Assembly: GCA_028751875.1 (NCBI GenBank)
Contig: CM054165.1
Location: 25,393,488 to 25,457,487 of the forward strand
Length of the DNA: 64,000 nt
Direction of reading: 5' to 3'
Source: Rapana venosa
Lineage: Eukaryota > Mollusca > Gastropoda > Neogastropoda > Muricidae
The notes under the pieces: model-generated
The model's database searches: none
Told to the model about the DNA's origin: nothing
What the model saw: only the letters and a program-made list of their open reading frames with translations
Position numbers and translations under genes: made by a program
Shown: positions 50,570-61,221 of the stretch, one piece after another
Position numbering within the stretch: position 1 is the first letter of the stretch
How the letters are laid out: each line of letters opens with the position of its first letter

Positions 50570-51150
50570 TGGTTAACAAGGAAATACTATCAAGAAAAGT
50601 GCATGATTTGTTTTCTCTGGCTGAGCATGCATTGACATTTAGACTTGCTGTTCCCTTTAGCAACTGATTAAATGGTGTACTAGGGCGCTGGCCTAACCCC
50701 TATCTATTATTGCTTTTGGCATACAACGTTTTTGTGGTGGAAGTTGAACGATCTCCAGAACTAACACATCTGGACACATGTAGGTCCAGAGTGCCCTGCT
50801 GTGAGGAGGAGGTGGAGCTCTGCAGACGGTTCCTGGTCATTACAGGGGAACAGTTGGAACGCCCAACCCTTGTCAGTCGTGACTGGTCATGGGCACCAGC
50901 TTGGCTGGTTCTACCTCTTCCTTTCCCCCTCCCTCCACTGTCTACACATCCCCTTCTATGGTCCGTTTCACGAGGAGAATGCTCTGGAGTTCCCCTTTGA
51001 TGAACTGGTTGCTGTTGCTGGTGAGCAAGGGCGTGGCTCACTCTGCGTCATCCCCGTATCCAGACACTGGGCACCGCGTGGCAGCGCTCCCTCCCCATCG
51101 TCCTCCTCGTCTGCGGCACATCCTGCAGACTGATTTTATTTATCTATCTT
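50570..51150 (-). pseudogene. LINE-B inter-ORF or ORF1 3' segment
   Basis: Lies between ORF1 and the endonuclease on the minus strand. Frames are open for about 110 codons in several registers (for example 50700-51041 minus, rich in Ser/Arg/Gln/Gly) but none shows a motif I recognise. It may encode the C-terminal tail of ORF1 or the N-terminus of ORF2. Frames on the plus strand (50710-51133) have equally little support and are ignored. Confidence 0.4.
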
Positions 51151-51154
51151 ATTT

Positions 51155-51507
51155 TATTCTTTATTATATAGAAGATAATGGAATAAGCACTTATGTGCTT
51201 TTTTCATCAAGTCCCCGTGTGTATGCGGTTTTGTCAATTTGTCATCTGTTCCCACCGGCACACAATGGCCTACTCTTACGAAAAGCGGAACAGGATTTAA
51301 AGTGTGGACAAGATGTTCTGCGTGCGTTCGCACACGGAGCCTCGGTTGATAGTCTCATCCGAAGGACTTTTGGGGAGAGTGGCACTGATGTTGACTCCAG
51401 GGGAAAATATTCCCTTGAACGGGAACCGAACCCGGGTCGTCAGATTGCGAGCGCACTAGGCTTTCTCCCGTCTTCCCCCCCCCCCCCCCCCTCCCCCCCC
51501 CCCCCCG
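51155..51507 (-). mobile_element. SINE-B copy in LINE-B, ending in poly-C
   Basis: Reverse complement of the family: AATAAGCACTTATGTGC, AGTCCCCGTGTGTATGCGG, GTTCCCACCGGCACACAATG and AAAAGCGGAACAGGATTTAA, then the B box in reverse as GGAACCGAACCC. The A-box area is damaged by a short deletion. The GGGG start of the head appears to have expanded into a tract of about 33 C with a single T (51475-51507). Confidence 0.87.
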
Positions 51508-51539
51508 GCTGAGCGTTCTTCAGTTGGTCACACCACGCC

Positions 51540-52518
51540 AGGTGTTCTGGAGAGTCATGGGAACGTCTTCTTCTGCATATGACTTGATGAATGGGAGGGA
51601 GGGTCCTGTCTGAAATCCTGGACGATAAGCTTTCCATTGACATAGTATGCGTGCTTGTTTTGAGCCTTGAAGTCTCTGATGGTGTCCCTCTGTTGTCGGG
51701 TCAGGTCCGCTCCCACTCTCAGTCCCCCAGCATTTTTCATGGCGCTCTTCCCCTCCCTGTCTCGCATGATGGCCATGGCGTCACGCCACTTGTGGACCCG
51801 GATGATCAAGGGACGAGGACGACGATCGTCAGTGGTGGACTTCTTTCCCAAGCGGTGGGATTGCTCTATTTCATCCTCACTCCAGCTTCTCTGAGTGAAA
51901 TGATGCTGAAGAATGCTGACTGCCTTTTCCGTGCAGGCGTTATAAGATCCTGATTCTGCAGGGTCCTCTTTGACACCATACAGCAGCACATTGGACCGCC
52001 GTGAGTAGCGTTGCTGTCTTTCCACTTCTGCCTTCAATTGACTGATCCTGGACGATGTGCAGGTTTGCTCTTCTTTGGGGCTGTTCTATGTCTTGCGTGA
52101 CAGTCTGGCCAAGAGACAGGACTTAGTTCTCAAGGCGCATGAACTGGGATTTAATCTTTTCATTGATTGCTGTTATATTTTCGTCAAGGTTTTGCAATCG
52201 GTTGCCAAGTTCTGCATATTGTTCCTTGGATATGTACATGAGTTCCAGTAGTTTATTCAGTTTTTCTTCAAAACGCTCACCGTGACTGTCAACTTTATTC
52301 TCCAGTCTCTGGACATGTTCGTCAATAGAAGGGCCTGGATTAGATTCAATATCACTACAAAGGAGAAGCATGAATCTCAAGTTCGGAGGCGGATGCATTA
52401 TACATTTCTCAGGTGACTCAGGAGAAGCCAAGTTTGAGCTGTGGAAATGGTCGTACAGCCTGTCACACCCCATCAGTGTCAAGAGTCCAAATGGAAAGTC
52501 AAACAGACAGCGTTTCAA
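51540..52518 (-). pseudogene. LINE-B ORF1 with N-terminal 2A-like motif, one stop and one frameshift
   Basis: Begins at an ATG at 52516-52518. Residues 56-63 are DIESNPGP (52330-52353), an exact match to the D(V/I)ExNPGP consensus of 2A ribosome-skipping peptides, preceded by a Leu-rich RFMLLLCS. Downstream is a Glu/Lys-rich, probably coiled-coil stretch (HVQRLENKVDSHGERFEEKL, LQNLDENITAINEKIKSQFM). A TAA follows MRLEN at about 52123, and a frameshift lies at about 52040-52080. The second part (52037-51555) reads EVERQQRYSRRSNVLLYGVK, WSEDEIEQSHRLGKK, RPLIIRVHKWRDAMAIMRDR and YYVNGKLIVQD, which resembles the RRM-like and C-terminal region of L1-type ORF1 RNA-binding proteins. If the 2A motif is active, the N-terminal ~62 residues would be released co-translationally. 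The copy is inactive as it stands. Confidence 0.87.
52330..52353 (-). promoter_or_regulatory. 2A-like translational recoding motif (DIESNPGP)
   Basis: The codons on the minus strand read Asp-Ile-Glu-Ser-Asn-Pro-Gly-Pro. In known 2A peptides, the Gly-Pro bond is not formed and translation continues from the final Pro. Activity here is inferred from the consensus. Confidence 0.8.
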
Positions 52519-52629
52519 AGTGTGATTTGTATGATTTCTTACTTATTTGTTGCTTTTTTTCTCTTTAGATGAGGGCCTGGTGTAAAGAAGCCACTGGCTT
52601 ATCCATATACCTTCAATAAAACATTCGAG

Positions 52630-52669
52630 TTCTCTCTCCCTCTCTCTCTCTCTCTGTGCCATTATCACA

Positions 52670-52722
<53 letters not shown>

Positions 52723-52743
52723 CCTCTCTCTCTCCCCTCTCTC

Positions 52744-52790
<47 letters not shown>

Positions 52791-52800
52791 CTCTTTCTCC
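52630..52800. repeat. CT-rich and (CTGT)n microsatellite
   Basis: Interrupted (CT)n tracts from 52630 to 52750, then (CTGT)n to about 52786. The minus-strand frame through it (Arg-Glu and Thr-Asp repeats) is an artefact. Confidence 0.95.
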
Positions 52801-52892
52801 AGGTGACCTCCCTTTGATATTGGCATGGTGAAATTTTGCTGTGTGCATTTTCTGTTTAAATAAATGGCCAAATAAACCATGCCAGTTGTTGA

Positions 52893-55800
52893 GTTACCAA
52901 CACCACTGGAAGTGACACTAGGTGCTCTTTACCAACACCACTGGAAGTGACACTAGGGGCTCTTTACCAACACCACTGGAAGTGACACTAGGTGCTCTGC
53001 TCCAACACCACTGGAAGTGACACTAGGAGCTCTGCTCCAACACCACTGGAAGTGACACTAGGTACTCTGCTCCAACACCACTGGAAGTGACACTAGGGGC
53101 TCTGCTCAAACACTACTGGAAGTGACACTAGGGGCTCTGCTCCAACAGCACTGAAAGTGACACTAGGTGCTCTGCTCCAACACTACTGGAAGTGACACTA
53201 GGTGCTCTGCTCCAACAGCACCAGAAGTGACACTAGGTGCTCTGCTCCAACAGCACCGGAAGTGACACTAGGGGCTCTGCTCCAACACCACTGGAAGTGA
53301 CACTAGGTACTCTGCTCCAACAGCACTGGAAGTGACACTAGGTGCTCTGCTCCAACACAACTGGAAGTGACACTAGGTGCTCTGCTCCAACAGCACCGGA
53401 AGTGACACTAGGTGCTCTGGTCCAACAGCACTGGAAGTGACACTAGCTGATCTGCTCAAACACCACTGGAAGTGACACTAGGTGCTCTTTACCAACACCA
53501 CTGGAAGTGACACTAGGTGCTCTGCTCCAACACTCCTGGAAGTGACACTGGGGGCTCTTTACCAACACCACTGGAAGTGACACTAGGTGCTCTGCTCCAA
53601 CACCACTGGAAGTGACACTAGGGGCTCTGCTCCAACACTTCTGGAAGTGACACTAGGGGCTCTGCTCCAACACCACTGGAAGTGACACTAGGGGCTCTGC
53701 TCCAACTCTACTGGAAGTGACACTAGAGGCTCTGCTCCAACACCACCGGAAGTGACACTAGGGGCTCTGCTCCAACACCACCGGAAGTGACACTAGGTGC
53801 TCTGCTCCAACACCACCGGAAGTGACACTAGGTGCTCTGATCCAACACCACCGGAAGTGACACTAGGGGCTCTGCTCCAACACCACCGGAAGTGACACTA
53901 GGGGCTCTGCTCCAACACCACTGGAAGTGACACTAGAGGCTCTGCTCCAACACCACCGGAAGTGACACTAGGGGCTCTGCTCCAACACCACTGCAAGTGA
54001 CACTAGGTGCTCTGCTCTAACATCACTGGAAGTGACACTAGGTGCTCTGCTCCTCTACCACTGCAAGTGACACTAGGTGCTCTGCTCCAACACCACTGGA
54101 AGTGACACTAAGGACTCTGCTCCAACACCACTGGAAGTGACACTAGGTGCTCTGCTCCTCTACCACTTGAAGTGACACTAGGTGCTCTGCTCCTCTACCA
54201 CTGGAAGTGACACTAGGGGCTCTGCTCCAACACCACTGGAAGTGACACTAGGGGCTCTGCTCCAACAGCACTGGAAGTGACACTAGGGGCTCTGCTCCAA
54301 CACCACTGGAAGTGACACTAGGTGCTCTGCTCCAACAGCACTGGAAGTGACACTAGGTGCTCTGCTCCAACAGCACTGGAAGTGACACTAGGTACTCTGC
54401 TCCAAAACCACTGGAAGTGACACTAAGGGCTCTGCTCCAACACCACTGGAAGTGACACTAGGGGCTCTACTACAACACCACTGGAAGTGACACTAGGGGC
54501 TCTGCTCCAACAGCACTGGAAGTGACACTAGGGGCTCTGCTCCAACACCACTGGAAGTGACACTAGGTGCTCTGCTCCAACAGCACTGGAAGTGACACTA
54601 GGTGCTCTGCTCCAACAGCACTGGAAGTGACACTAGGTACTCTGCTCCAAAACCACTGGAAGTGACACTAAGGGCTCTGCTCCAACACCACTGGAAGTGA
54701 CACTAGGGGCTCTTTACCAACACCACTGGAAGTGACACTAGGTGCTCTGCTCCAACACCACTGGAAGTGAAACTAGGGGCTCTGCTCCAACACCACTGGA
54801 AGTGACACTAGAGGCTCTGCTCCAACACCACTGGAAGTGACACTAGGGGCTCTGCTCCAACAGCACTGGAAGTGACACTAGGGGCTCTGCTCCAACACTA
54901 CTGGAAGTGACACTAGCTGCTCTGCTCCAACAGCACTGGAAGTGACACTAGGGGCTCTGCTCCAACACCACTGGAAGTGACACTAGGTGCTCTGCTCCAA
55001 CACCACTGGAAGTGACACTAGGGGGTCTGTCCCAACACCACTGGAAGTGAAACTAGGTGCTCTTTACCAACACCACTGGAAGTGACACTAGGGGCTCTGC
55101 TCCAACACCACTGGAAGTGACACTAGGGGCTCTGCTCCAACACCACTGGAAGTGACACTAAGGACTCTGCTCCAACACTACTGGAAGTGACACTAGGTGC
55201 TCTGCTCCAACACAACTGGAAGTGACACTAGGTGCTTTGCTCCAACAGCCATGGAAGTGACACTAGGAGCTCTGCTCCAACACCAGTGACACTATAGGCT
55301 CTGCTCCAACACCACTGGAAGTGACACTAAGGGCTCTGCTCCAACAGCACTGGAAGTGACACTAGGGGCTGTGCTCCAACAGCACTGGAAGTGACACTAG
55401 GGGCTCTGCTCCAACACTACTGGAAGTGACACTAGCTGCTCTGCTCTAACAGCACTGGAAGTGACACTAGGGGCTCTGCTCCAACACCACTGGAAGTGAC
55501 ACTAGGTGCTCTGCTCCAACACCACTGGAAGTGACACTAGGGGGTCTGCCCTAACACCACTGGAAGTGAAACTAGGTGCTCTTTACCAACACCACTGGAA
55601 GTGACACTAGGGGCTCTGCTCCAACACCACTGGAAGTGACACTAGGTGCTCTGCTCCAACACCACTGGAAGTGACACTAAGGGCTCTGCTCCAACACCAC
55701 TGGAAGTGACACTAGGTGCTCTGCTCCAACACAACTGGAAGTGACACTAGGTGCTTTGCTCCAACAGCACTGGAAGTGACACTAGGAGCTCTGCTCCAAC

Positions 55801-55913
55801 ACCAGTGACACTATAGGCTCTGCTCCAACACCACTGGAAGTGACACTAAGGGCTCTGCTCCAACAGCACTGGAAGTGACACTAGGGGCTGTGCTCCAACA
55901 CCACTGCATCATT
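52893..55913. repeat. 35 bp minisatellite, about 86 copies
   Basis: Core CACTGGAAGTGACACTAGG followed by a variable GGCTCTGCTCCAACAC-type spacer. The period is exactly 35 bp where measured (the CACTA end falls at 52920, 52955 and 52990). Variation is concentrated at the base after CTAGG (T, G or A), CACCAC versus CAGCAC versus CACTAC, and CTTTA versus CTGCT or CTGCTCCTCTAC. Two units are 29 bp, having lost 6 bp (from 55281 and 55800). No open frame runs through the array. The array ends at CACCACTGCATC (about 55913). Confidence 0.97.
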
Positions 55914-56378
55914 TCATGGAAGATGTGTGGAGAGGCGACAGCACGACTGGTGTGTTGCAGCAATGAAGGCTGGCTCACGTGATGAAACATAGCGGGTCAA
56001 TGGCAGCTTGTTGTGGGCTCCCCCTGCAGCAGCATCTTGTGAAGAGAGATGAAGACATTATGAATTATGAGCTCATGAAATTATGCAAAACGTGATTCGC
56101 ACTTGTGTTCATGTGTTGTGGTTGAAGAACCAGGCTATATAGGTCAGATAATGCAGTGATGAATGTTTTTTTTCTTTTTTCTCACCTAGGGGCAGCTCTT
56201 TTTTCTCCAGTGTAAATAGGGATAAATCTGTTATTTGCTGTTTTTTCCCTTCTCTTTTCTAACCATTCACGCAGAAAATCAAGCTACTAGAGCCGGTTTG
56301 GAGTGTTTCTTTGGTTTCAGTTATACTAAATCCTTTGTGTCTGTTTCTGTCTTGCTATCTCTCAATGACAAAATTTTA
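55914..56378. other. Unassigned sequence downstream of the minisatellite
   Basis: Complex sequence, becoming T-rich after 56165. An 86-codon plus frame starting at 56235 runs into the microsatellite and is not supported. Confidence 0.5.
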
Positions 56379-56521
<143 letters not shown>

Positions 56522-56725
56522 ACCATAACCTATGAGGTCGTAGGGGAGCGAGGCATGATACCTCACTTCTCTATGGGCCAGCATATGGAGGCTGGCGCCC
56601 ATCTCCTCTTCCTCACTGATTTACCTTCCCTGACCCTTAAGAGGAAGGTACCCATTTACAGCTGTGTGAACTGGGGGACTCTACTGAAGCCGAGGTGCGC
56701 AATCGGTCACTCATCCAAGTGATAC
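56522..56725 (-). mobile_element. tRNA/5S-like SINE body, inverted and headless
   Basis: Reverse complement reads TTGGATGAGTGACCGATTGC (the end of a 5S-like segment), CTCGGCTTCAGTAGAGTCCC, GCTGTAAATGGGTACC, ATGCTGGCCCATAGAGAAGT and CGCTCCCCTACGACCTCAT. This matches 47108-47300. It is truncated at the same place within the 5S-like part as the 47.1 kb copy, and abuts a plus-oriented tRNA-like head. Confidence 0.82.
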
Positions 56726-56728
56726 ATA

Positions 56729-56943
56729 GGGGACGGGATAGCTCAGTGGTCGGTACACTCACTTTCCCACAGCCAAGTTAAGCAGCGTCGAGCGTGGTTA
56801 CCACTAGGATGGGTGACCATTTGCGCGCCTTGGCTTCAGTACAGTTCCCCCAGCTGTAAATAGAGATACCTGTCCTCTTCAGCGAGGAGATAGGCGCCCC
56901 CTCAATATGCTGGCCCCTAGAAAATCGACGTTTCTGACGCCTT
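56729..56943 (+). mobile_element. tRNA-like/5S-like chimeric SINE, intact head
   Basis: The head GGGGACGGGA carries the A box TAGCTCAGTGG at 56739-56749. From 56775 to 56818 the sequence follows 5S rRNA: AAGTTAAGCAGCGTCG, GTGGTTACCACTAGG, GGATGGGTGACC. Next comes the family body (CCTTGGCTTCAGTACAGT, CCAGCTGTAAATAGAG, AATATGCTGGCCCCTAGA). It is not a real 5S gene: the 5' and 3' arms of 5S are missing. It could have been transcribed from tRNA-type or 5S-type internal promoter elements. Confidence 0.85.
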
Positions 56944-56989
56944 TTACATATTATCTCGAATCACAACTTAGTAATGATATATCACCGAC

Positions 56990-58975
56990 AGTGAAGTTTT
57001 AGCAGCTTTGAATAAACAAGCACAGTAAGGTGGCTTTGGTCCTGATGGTTTAGTGTCAGGTTTTTCCAGCATGCCACTAACATTCGTGTCAGATTCTTAC
57101 TAGGAACGTACCCAGAAATTTGGTCCACATGCTGTGATTTTACCTTGCATAAAAAAATGCAGCACTGCACATATTTTTTATTATGATTATACCGGTATAT
57201 ATAAGGCAAATTCTGAATGAGAGACTGCACCATTGATCAAAGTCTTCCTACTTTTTGTCCCTAGCTTTAAAGCATGTAACAGAGAAAGGAGGTAATTTAT
57301 TACATTCTCATTGTTGATTTTTCAAAGGCATTTGACAGTGTTGATAGGATGAAACTTTTATTTCTGCTGCTACAAAAAGAAGTCCATGGTAAGATGTTCA
57401 TGAGGCTACAAAGCACGTACACAAGGAGCTGTGAGAGAGTCGGGTCACATTACTGAATTAGAGCCCACTAGATATAATACTCAAGGCATAGAAATATTTT
57501 AGCCACTTGGCATACTTTTACTTATATTGATAAAATGATATGGCCTTAGTTTTGATTCAAAAGTAGACTTGCAGAACAATATAAAATATTTGGATAAGTA
57601 TTATAATAAATTGAGGACTATTCTATAAATGCGGACAAATTTTTAAAAAGTAAGTGTCTTTAAAAATGGTAGATTTATTAATACGTCTGAAAATGATATT
57701 ACACAGAAAAGCTGAATCAAATATCTCTTGGGTATAGGTTGGGCCAACACTTGGACATAGCATTTAAAGGTGTTGCTGGTAATAAAAGATTGTAGACTAT
57801 TACAGGCTGAAGAATATTCAAGCATGTACAGGTTTTTTATATATTTGATACGCATGTATATCCAATTATCCTCTATAGTTTTCGCCAATACTGATTAAAT
57901 ACAGGTAAAGATCTGCATAATGGATATGTGTGTAGATAGAAATAACATGTTTTCTGGTGATTGTGGTTGATAACCTATCATATTAGTAACAGAGTGCAAA
58001 CAATGTCTAACTTCTCAGCTCAGGCAAACACCAGTCTAACATGGAGCACGTTGCCTTTGAAAAGAGGTTGCATGTATGTTACATTTTACCACGAAGGTAA
58101 AGTACATTTAACAGATACTTTTCAACTTTGAACAACTAATCAGAGCGCCGTACATTTTGCAGGTGTTTCCCAAAATATTAACACACATCAATTTGATCCC
58201 ATGGGAGATAAGCTAATTACCGCCCCCTCACATATTGGCTAAAACGTTTTGATATACCTTACCATAAATATCCCAGACAGTGTTGCAATGCGTTATGTAG
58301 ATATAATGAAGCAGGGAGAACAAATTAGGTACCGCATATTAGAAAGATTCTATGCAATCATGGATTTGGTTATGTTTGGACAATGCAGAATTGTGGTAAT
58401 TTTTCATCCTTCTTAAATGAATTTAAAGACCAGTACAGGATGTGTATCAACAAAAATGGCATGCTTCTCTATCATCATATCCTGACTATTTAGATTACCA
58501 TCGCGTTATTTGTAGAGCAAGCTTTGAATATAAAGTAGAATCTTCAGAATATCGTAAAGCTTTGTGTTTAATGAGGTCAGTCAGATTACCTTAAATGGAA
58601 TTTCACTTTATAGCAAACCAATTATCGATCCCTTCTGTTCTCAGTGTGATGGCCAACTTGAATGCCCTAAATATGCTGAGTTAAGAAGAAAATGTATTTC
58701 TTTGTATTATTATAGATTTCTGTTGACTCTTAAAGTCCAGCTTCTTTGTATGAACACATATCCTAGTTTGATGATTAAAGTTGGATTATTTCTTACTAAA
58801 TGTTTAGATATCAGAAGTAATAATGTTCACCGTACAGGAAAGCACATGTTTAACTATCGTTCCTAGGAGCCATATGGCCTGCAAAAACTTGCAGTTTTTG
58901 TTACTGCTGTTATCATCGCTATGTTATTGTTAAACACACACACACACTGAAATTTCTTTCTTTCATTAAAAACAA
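56990..58975 (+). pseudogene. LINE-B copy 3, reverse transcriptase relic split by RepX
   Basis: Heavily decayed. Readable pieces in family order: GPDGLVSGFF and LLGTYPEIWSTCCDFTLHKK (57040-57160), IVDFSKAFDSVDRMKLLFLL (57308-57370, motif A), KNGRFINTSENDI (57660-57700), YRFFIYLIRMYIQLSS (57825-57875). After the RepX insertion come YWLKRFDIPYHKYPRQCC (58230-58290), FGYVWTMQNCGNFSSFLNEF (58370-58430) and CSQCDGQLECPKYAELRRKC (58640-58700), the knuckle-like C-terminus with a deletion. The FADD motif is not readable. No ORF1 or endonuclease is present. It ends near the short CA run at 58935-58948. Confidence 0.8.
57984..58233 (+). repeat. RepX copy inside LINE-B copy 3
   Basis: Contains TTACATTTTACCACGAAGGT (with the inverted repeat TTTACC/GGTAAA), AGAGCGCCGTACATTTTGCA, GTTTCCCAAAATATTAACAC and CCATGGGAGATAAGCTAATT, ending CCCCCTCACATATTGG. 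CATATTAG at the left edge and CATATTGG at the right edge may be a short target-site duplication. Confidence 0.65.
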
Positions 58976-59642
58976 ACTTTCCATAGTGCATGCATTGCAG
59001 GAGAGAAAAGAAAAAAATCAGCATTCTGACTTTCTGGCCTCTGTGAATCTCCTTCCATAAATGTGGTCAAACATGATGCACACATTAATTAAGTTAGGGT
59101 ATTGCAATTTTGAGGGACCCAACAGCTGGGTGGATTATAGCATTTGACTTTAATCCCGTCGGGGAATGTGTTCGCGGGTTTACCTTTTGGCAGCGGCATG
59201 TGGCAACTAAAGGGTTGGGGGGGGGGGGGGTTGTACCACTCCGAGGTCAGCTTAAAGGAAGCCCCGCCAGGGTCAACAGTCCTATCCAGTATACACGCCA
59301 GCTGAAGATTACAGATCCCCTAATTCATGTCAACGTTCGGTGGGTGTACGGAAAAAAATACCCAGCATGCAAAGGGAAGGCCCTGTCAGATTCAAATTGC
59401 CAAAAAAATACAGCATTGAAAAATTCTGAAGTAGAAGACGAAGAGGAAGAAGAAAAAGAAGAAGAAAAAGAAGAAAAACAAACAAACAAAATAGAAAAAG
59501 AGCAACAAGAACACAAAAAAGACGACAAGCATGCAGCTGAAAAAGCAGCAACAATAAGATGAACAGAACGAACGAAGTAAAACAAGAACAGTAGCTAGAA
59601 TAACAAAGCAGTAAGACCGAAAAGAACAAAATAATAATATAA
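58976..59642. other. Unassigned sequence with poly-G tract and GAA-rich stretch
   Basis: A G14 tract lies at 59217-59230 and a GAAGAA-rich stretch at 59436-59540. A 150-codon plus frame (59110-59562) crosses both. It has a Glu/Lys-rich C-terminus caused by the purine repeat and no motif I recognise, so I do not call it a gene. Confidence 0.5.
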
Positions 59643-59644
59643 GA

Positions 59645-59967
59645 TATAAGATAATGGAATAAGCGCTATTGTGCTTTTTTCATCTAGTCCCCGTGTGTAT
59701 GCAGTTTTGACATTTTTGTCATCCGTTCCCACCGGCACAAAATAGCCTACTCTTCCGAAAAGCGGAACGGGTTTTAACGTGTGCGCAAGATGTTCTGCAT
59801 GCGTTCACACACGGGACCTCGGTTTATAGTTTCATTCAAAAGACTTTTGGGGAGAGTGGAGTCGGCGCTGATGTTAATTCCAGAGGAAAAACCCTCTTGA
59901 ACGAGATTCGAACCCGGATCAGCAGATCACGAATACATCACTCTAACCTCCAGGCTATCCCGTCCCC
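59645..59967 (-). mobile_element. SINE-B, near full-length copy
   Basis: Reverse complement of 39431-39764 over its whole length, from ATTATC(C) tail sequence to the GGGGACGGGATAGCC head (CTATCCCGTCCCC at 59955-59967). The B box is slightly diverged (GATTCGAACCC in plus-strand view). The 3' tail faces left. Confidence 0.9.
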
Positions 59968-59984
59968 CATATATGACTGTGTGA

Positions 59985-60014
59985 ATGAGTGAGTGAGTGA
60001 GTGAGTGTGGTGTG

Positions 60015-60045
<31 letters not shown>

Positions 60046-60142
60046 AGAGAGAGAAGAGAGAGAGAGAGAAAAGAGAGAAAAGAGAGAGAGAGAAAAGAGA
60101 GAGAGAGAGAGAGAGAGAGGGGAGAGAGAGAGAGAGAGAACA
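59985..60142. repeat. (GAGT)n, (GT)n and (GA)n compound microsatellite
   Basis: GAGT units, then GT, then long interrupted GA. Arg-Glu and Cys-Val frames here are artefacts. Confidence 0.95.
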
Positions 60143-61043
60143 AACTATACATAAACAAAAAAACAAGACAGACCCAAAGAAAGAGAAAAAGAAACGAGAG
60201 GAAAAGGAGATACAAGGAGAGACAGAGGGTAATTAGCACGGCTGTTTCAGTGCACGTGTTCAGTGTATGAGCCTTGCCGTGACAGGATGATGTCACACAC
60301 ACACACACACACACAGCGATAGACAGGGTGGAGTATATGTCCGCAATTTCTTCAACTATATGGGCTGCCTGTACCTTTAACATGTATGTGCACTTAAAAA
60401 CAAAAGAATTGGAAGAAAATGCAAAGGATAAGAAACTTTCAAATAGAAATATTCTGAAGAAAAATTATGAAGAAGAAGAATTCTGAAGATGAAAAAACTA
60501 TATAAAAAGGGTGGGAGTAGAGGAACAGGAGGATCACCAGACAAATTCTGAAGAAGAAAAGAAGAAATTGCTGCTAATGTTGTTGTTGCTGCTGCTTCTG
60601 CTGCTGCTAGTGATGATGATGACGATGATGATCACCACCATCATGTCAATACTGCTTTCTATGTTGACGTATCGGTTCTGTGTTTCCTTCTTTTATTCTG
60701 GTTTCTGCTCTTTTTCTTTTATGGAAAATTGATTTCCTTTTTCTCTTGGCGTCTTCTTGAACTCTGTCTGTCTCTGTCTGTTTGTCTCTGTCTCTGTCTT
60801 TCTCTGTCTCTTTCTGTCTCTCTCTCTCTCATTCTGTCGTCTTTTTTATGTAAATCTTTCTTTTTGTTACAAAATATGTACATAATTATGACGAGATGAT
60901 TACAGCGTTGTCACATAAAGGGACAGGGCAGGTAAATGAAGCTTTTAGAACAGATTTTAGATACTTATACAGAAAACAACTCAACAAAGGAGGGACAGAG
61001 ATGGAAAGGGGGATCACACGGAGAAAGGGAAATAAATGGAGGT
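60143..61043. other. Unassigned low-complexity-rich sequence
   Basis: Contains a (CA)n run at 60293-60315, AGAAGA-rich stretches, a TTG/CTG/GATGAT trinucleotide patch at 60575-60645 and a CTGTCT-rich patch at 60760-60835. No gene or LINE motif is visible. Confidence 0.55.
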
Positions 61044-61053
61044 GGAGAGAGAG

Positions 61054-61147
<94 letters not shown>

Positions 61148-61154
61148 ATGAGAG

Positions 61155-61219
<65 letters not shown>
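61044..61219. repeat. (GT)n-(GA)n compound microsatellite
   Basis: About 25 GT units, then roughly 110 bp of GA with AAGAGA interruptions. Confidence 0.95.

Positions 61220-61221
<2 letters not shown>

Larger units (their letters stand above)
47599..52520 (-). mobile_element. LINE-B copy 2, with nested insertions and internal deletion
   Basis: On the minus strand the pieces occur in LINE order: ORF1 (52518 to about 51540), an inter-ORF segment (51150-50570), endonuclease (50566-49650), the catalytic part of the reverse transcriptase (49180-48830), its C-terminal part (48650-47806), then a 3' region ending CCGAGTCGGAGTCCGAG, comparable with the tandem GAGTTCGAG end of copy 1. It is interrupted by SINE-B at about 51155-51507, RepX and an ATT microsatellite at 49195-49642, and a short SINE at about 48655-48825. 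Roughly the first half of the reverse transcriptase is missing around the RepX insertion. It is the only copy here with a visible ORF1. Confidence 0.8.

Noticed and set aside
50700..51133. Overlapping plus and minus frames of about 100 codons rich in Ser/Pro/Arg
   Set aside because: They lie between LINE-B ORF1 and endonuclease and next to a SINE; no motif supports one strand beyond the LINE context.
52893..55913. CRISPR-like array of regularly spaced repeats
   Set aside because: The whole 35 bp unit is repeated, with no unique spacers, in a eukaryotic context. It is a minisatellite.
56729..56943. Possible genuine 5S rRNA gene
   Set aside because: Only the middle ~44 bp of 5S is present, fused to a tRNA-like head and SINE body; the paired 5' and 3' arms of 5S are absent.
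59110..59562. 150-codon plus frame with acidic and lysine-rich C-terminus
   Set aside because: The charged tail comes from a GAAGAA repeat, a poly-G tract lies inside the frame, there is no recognisable domain, and the minus strand is also open through the same repeat.
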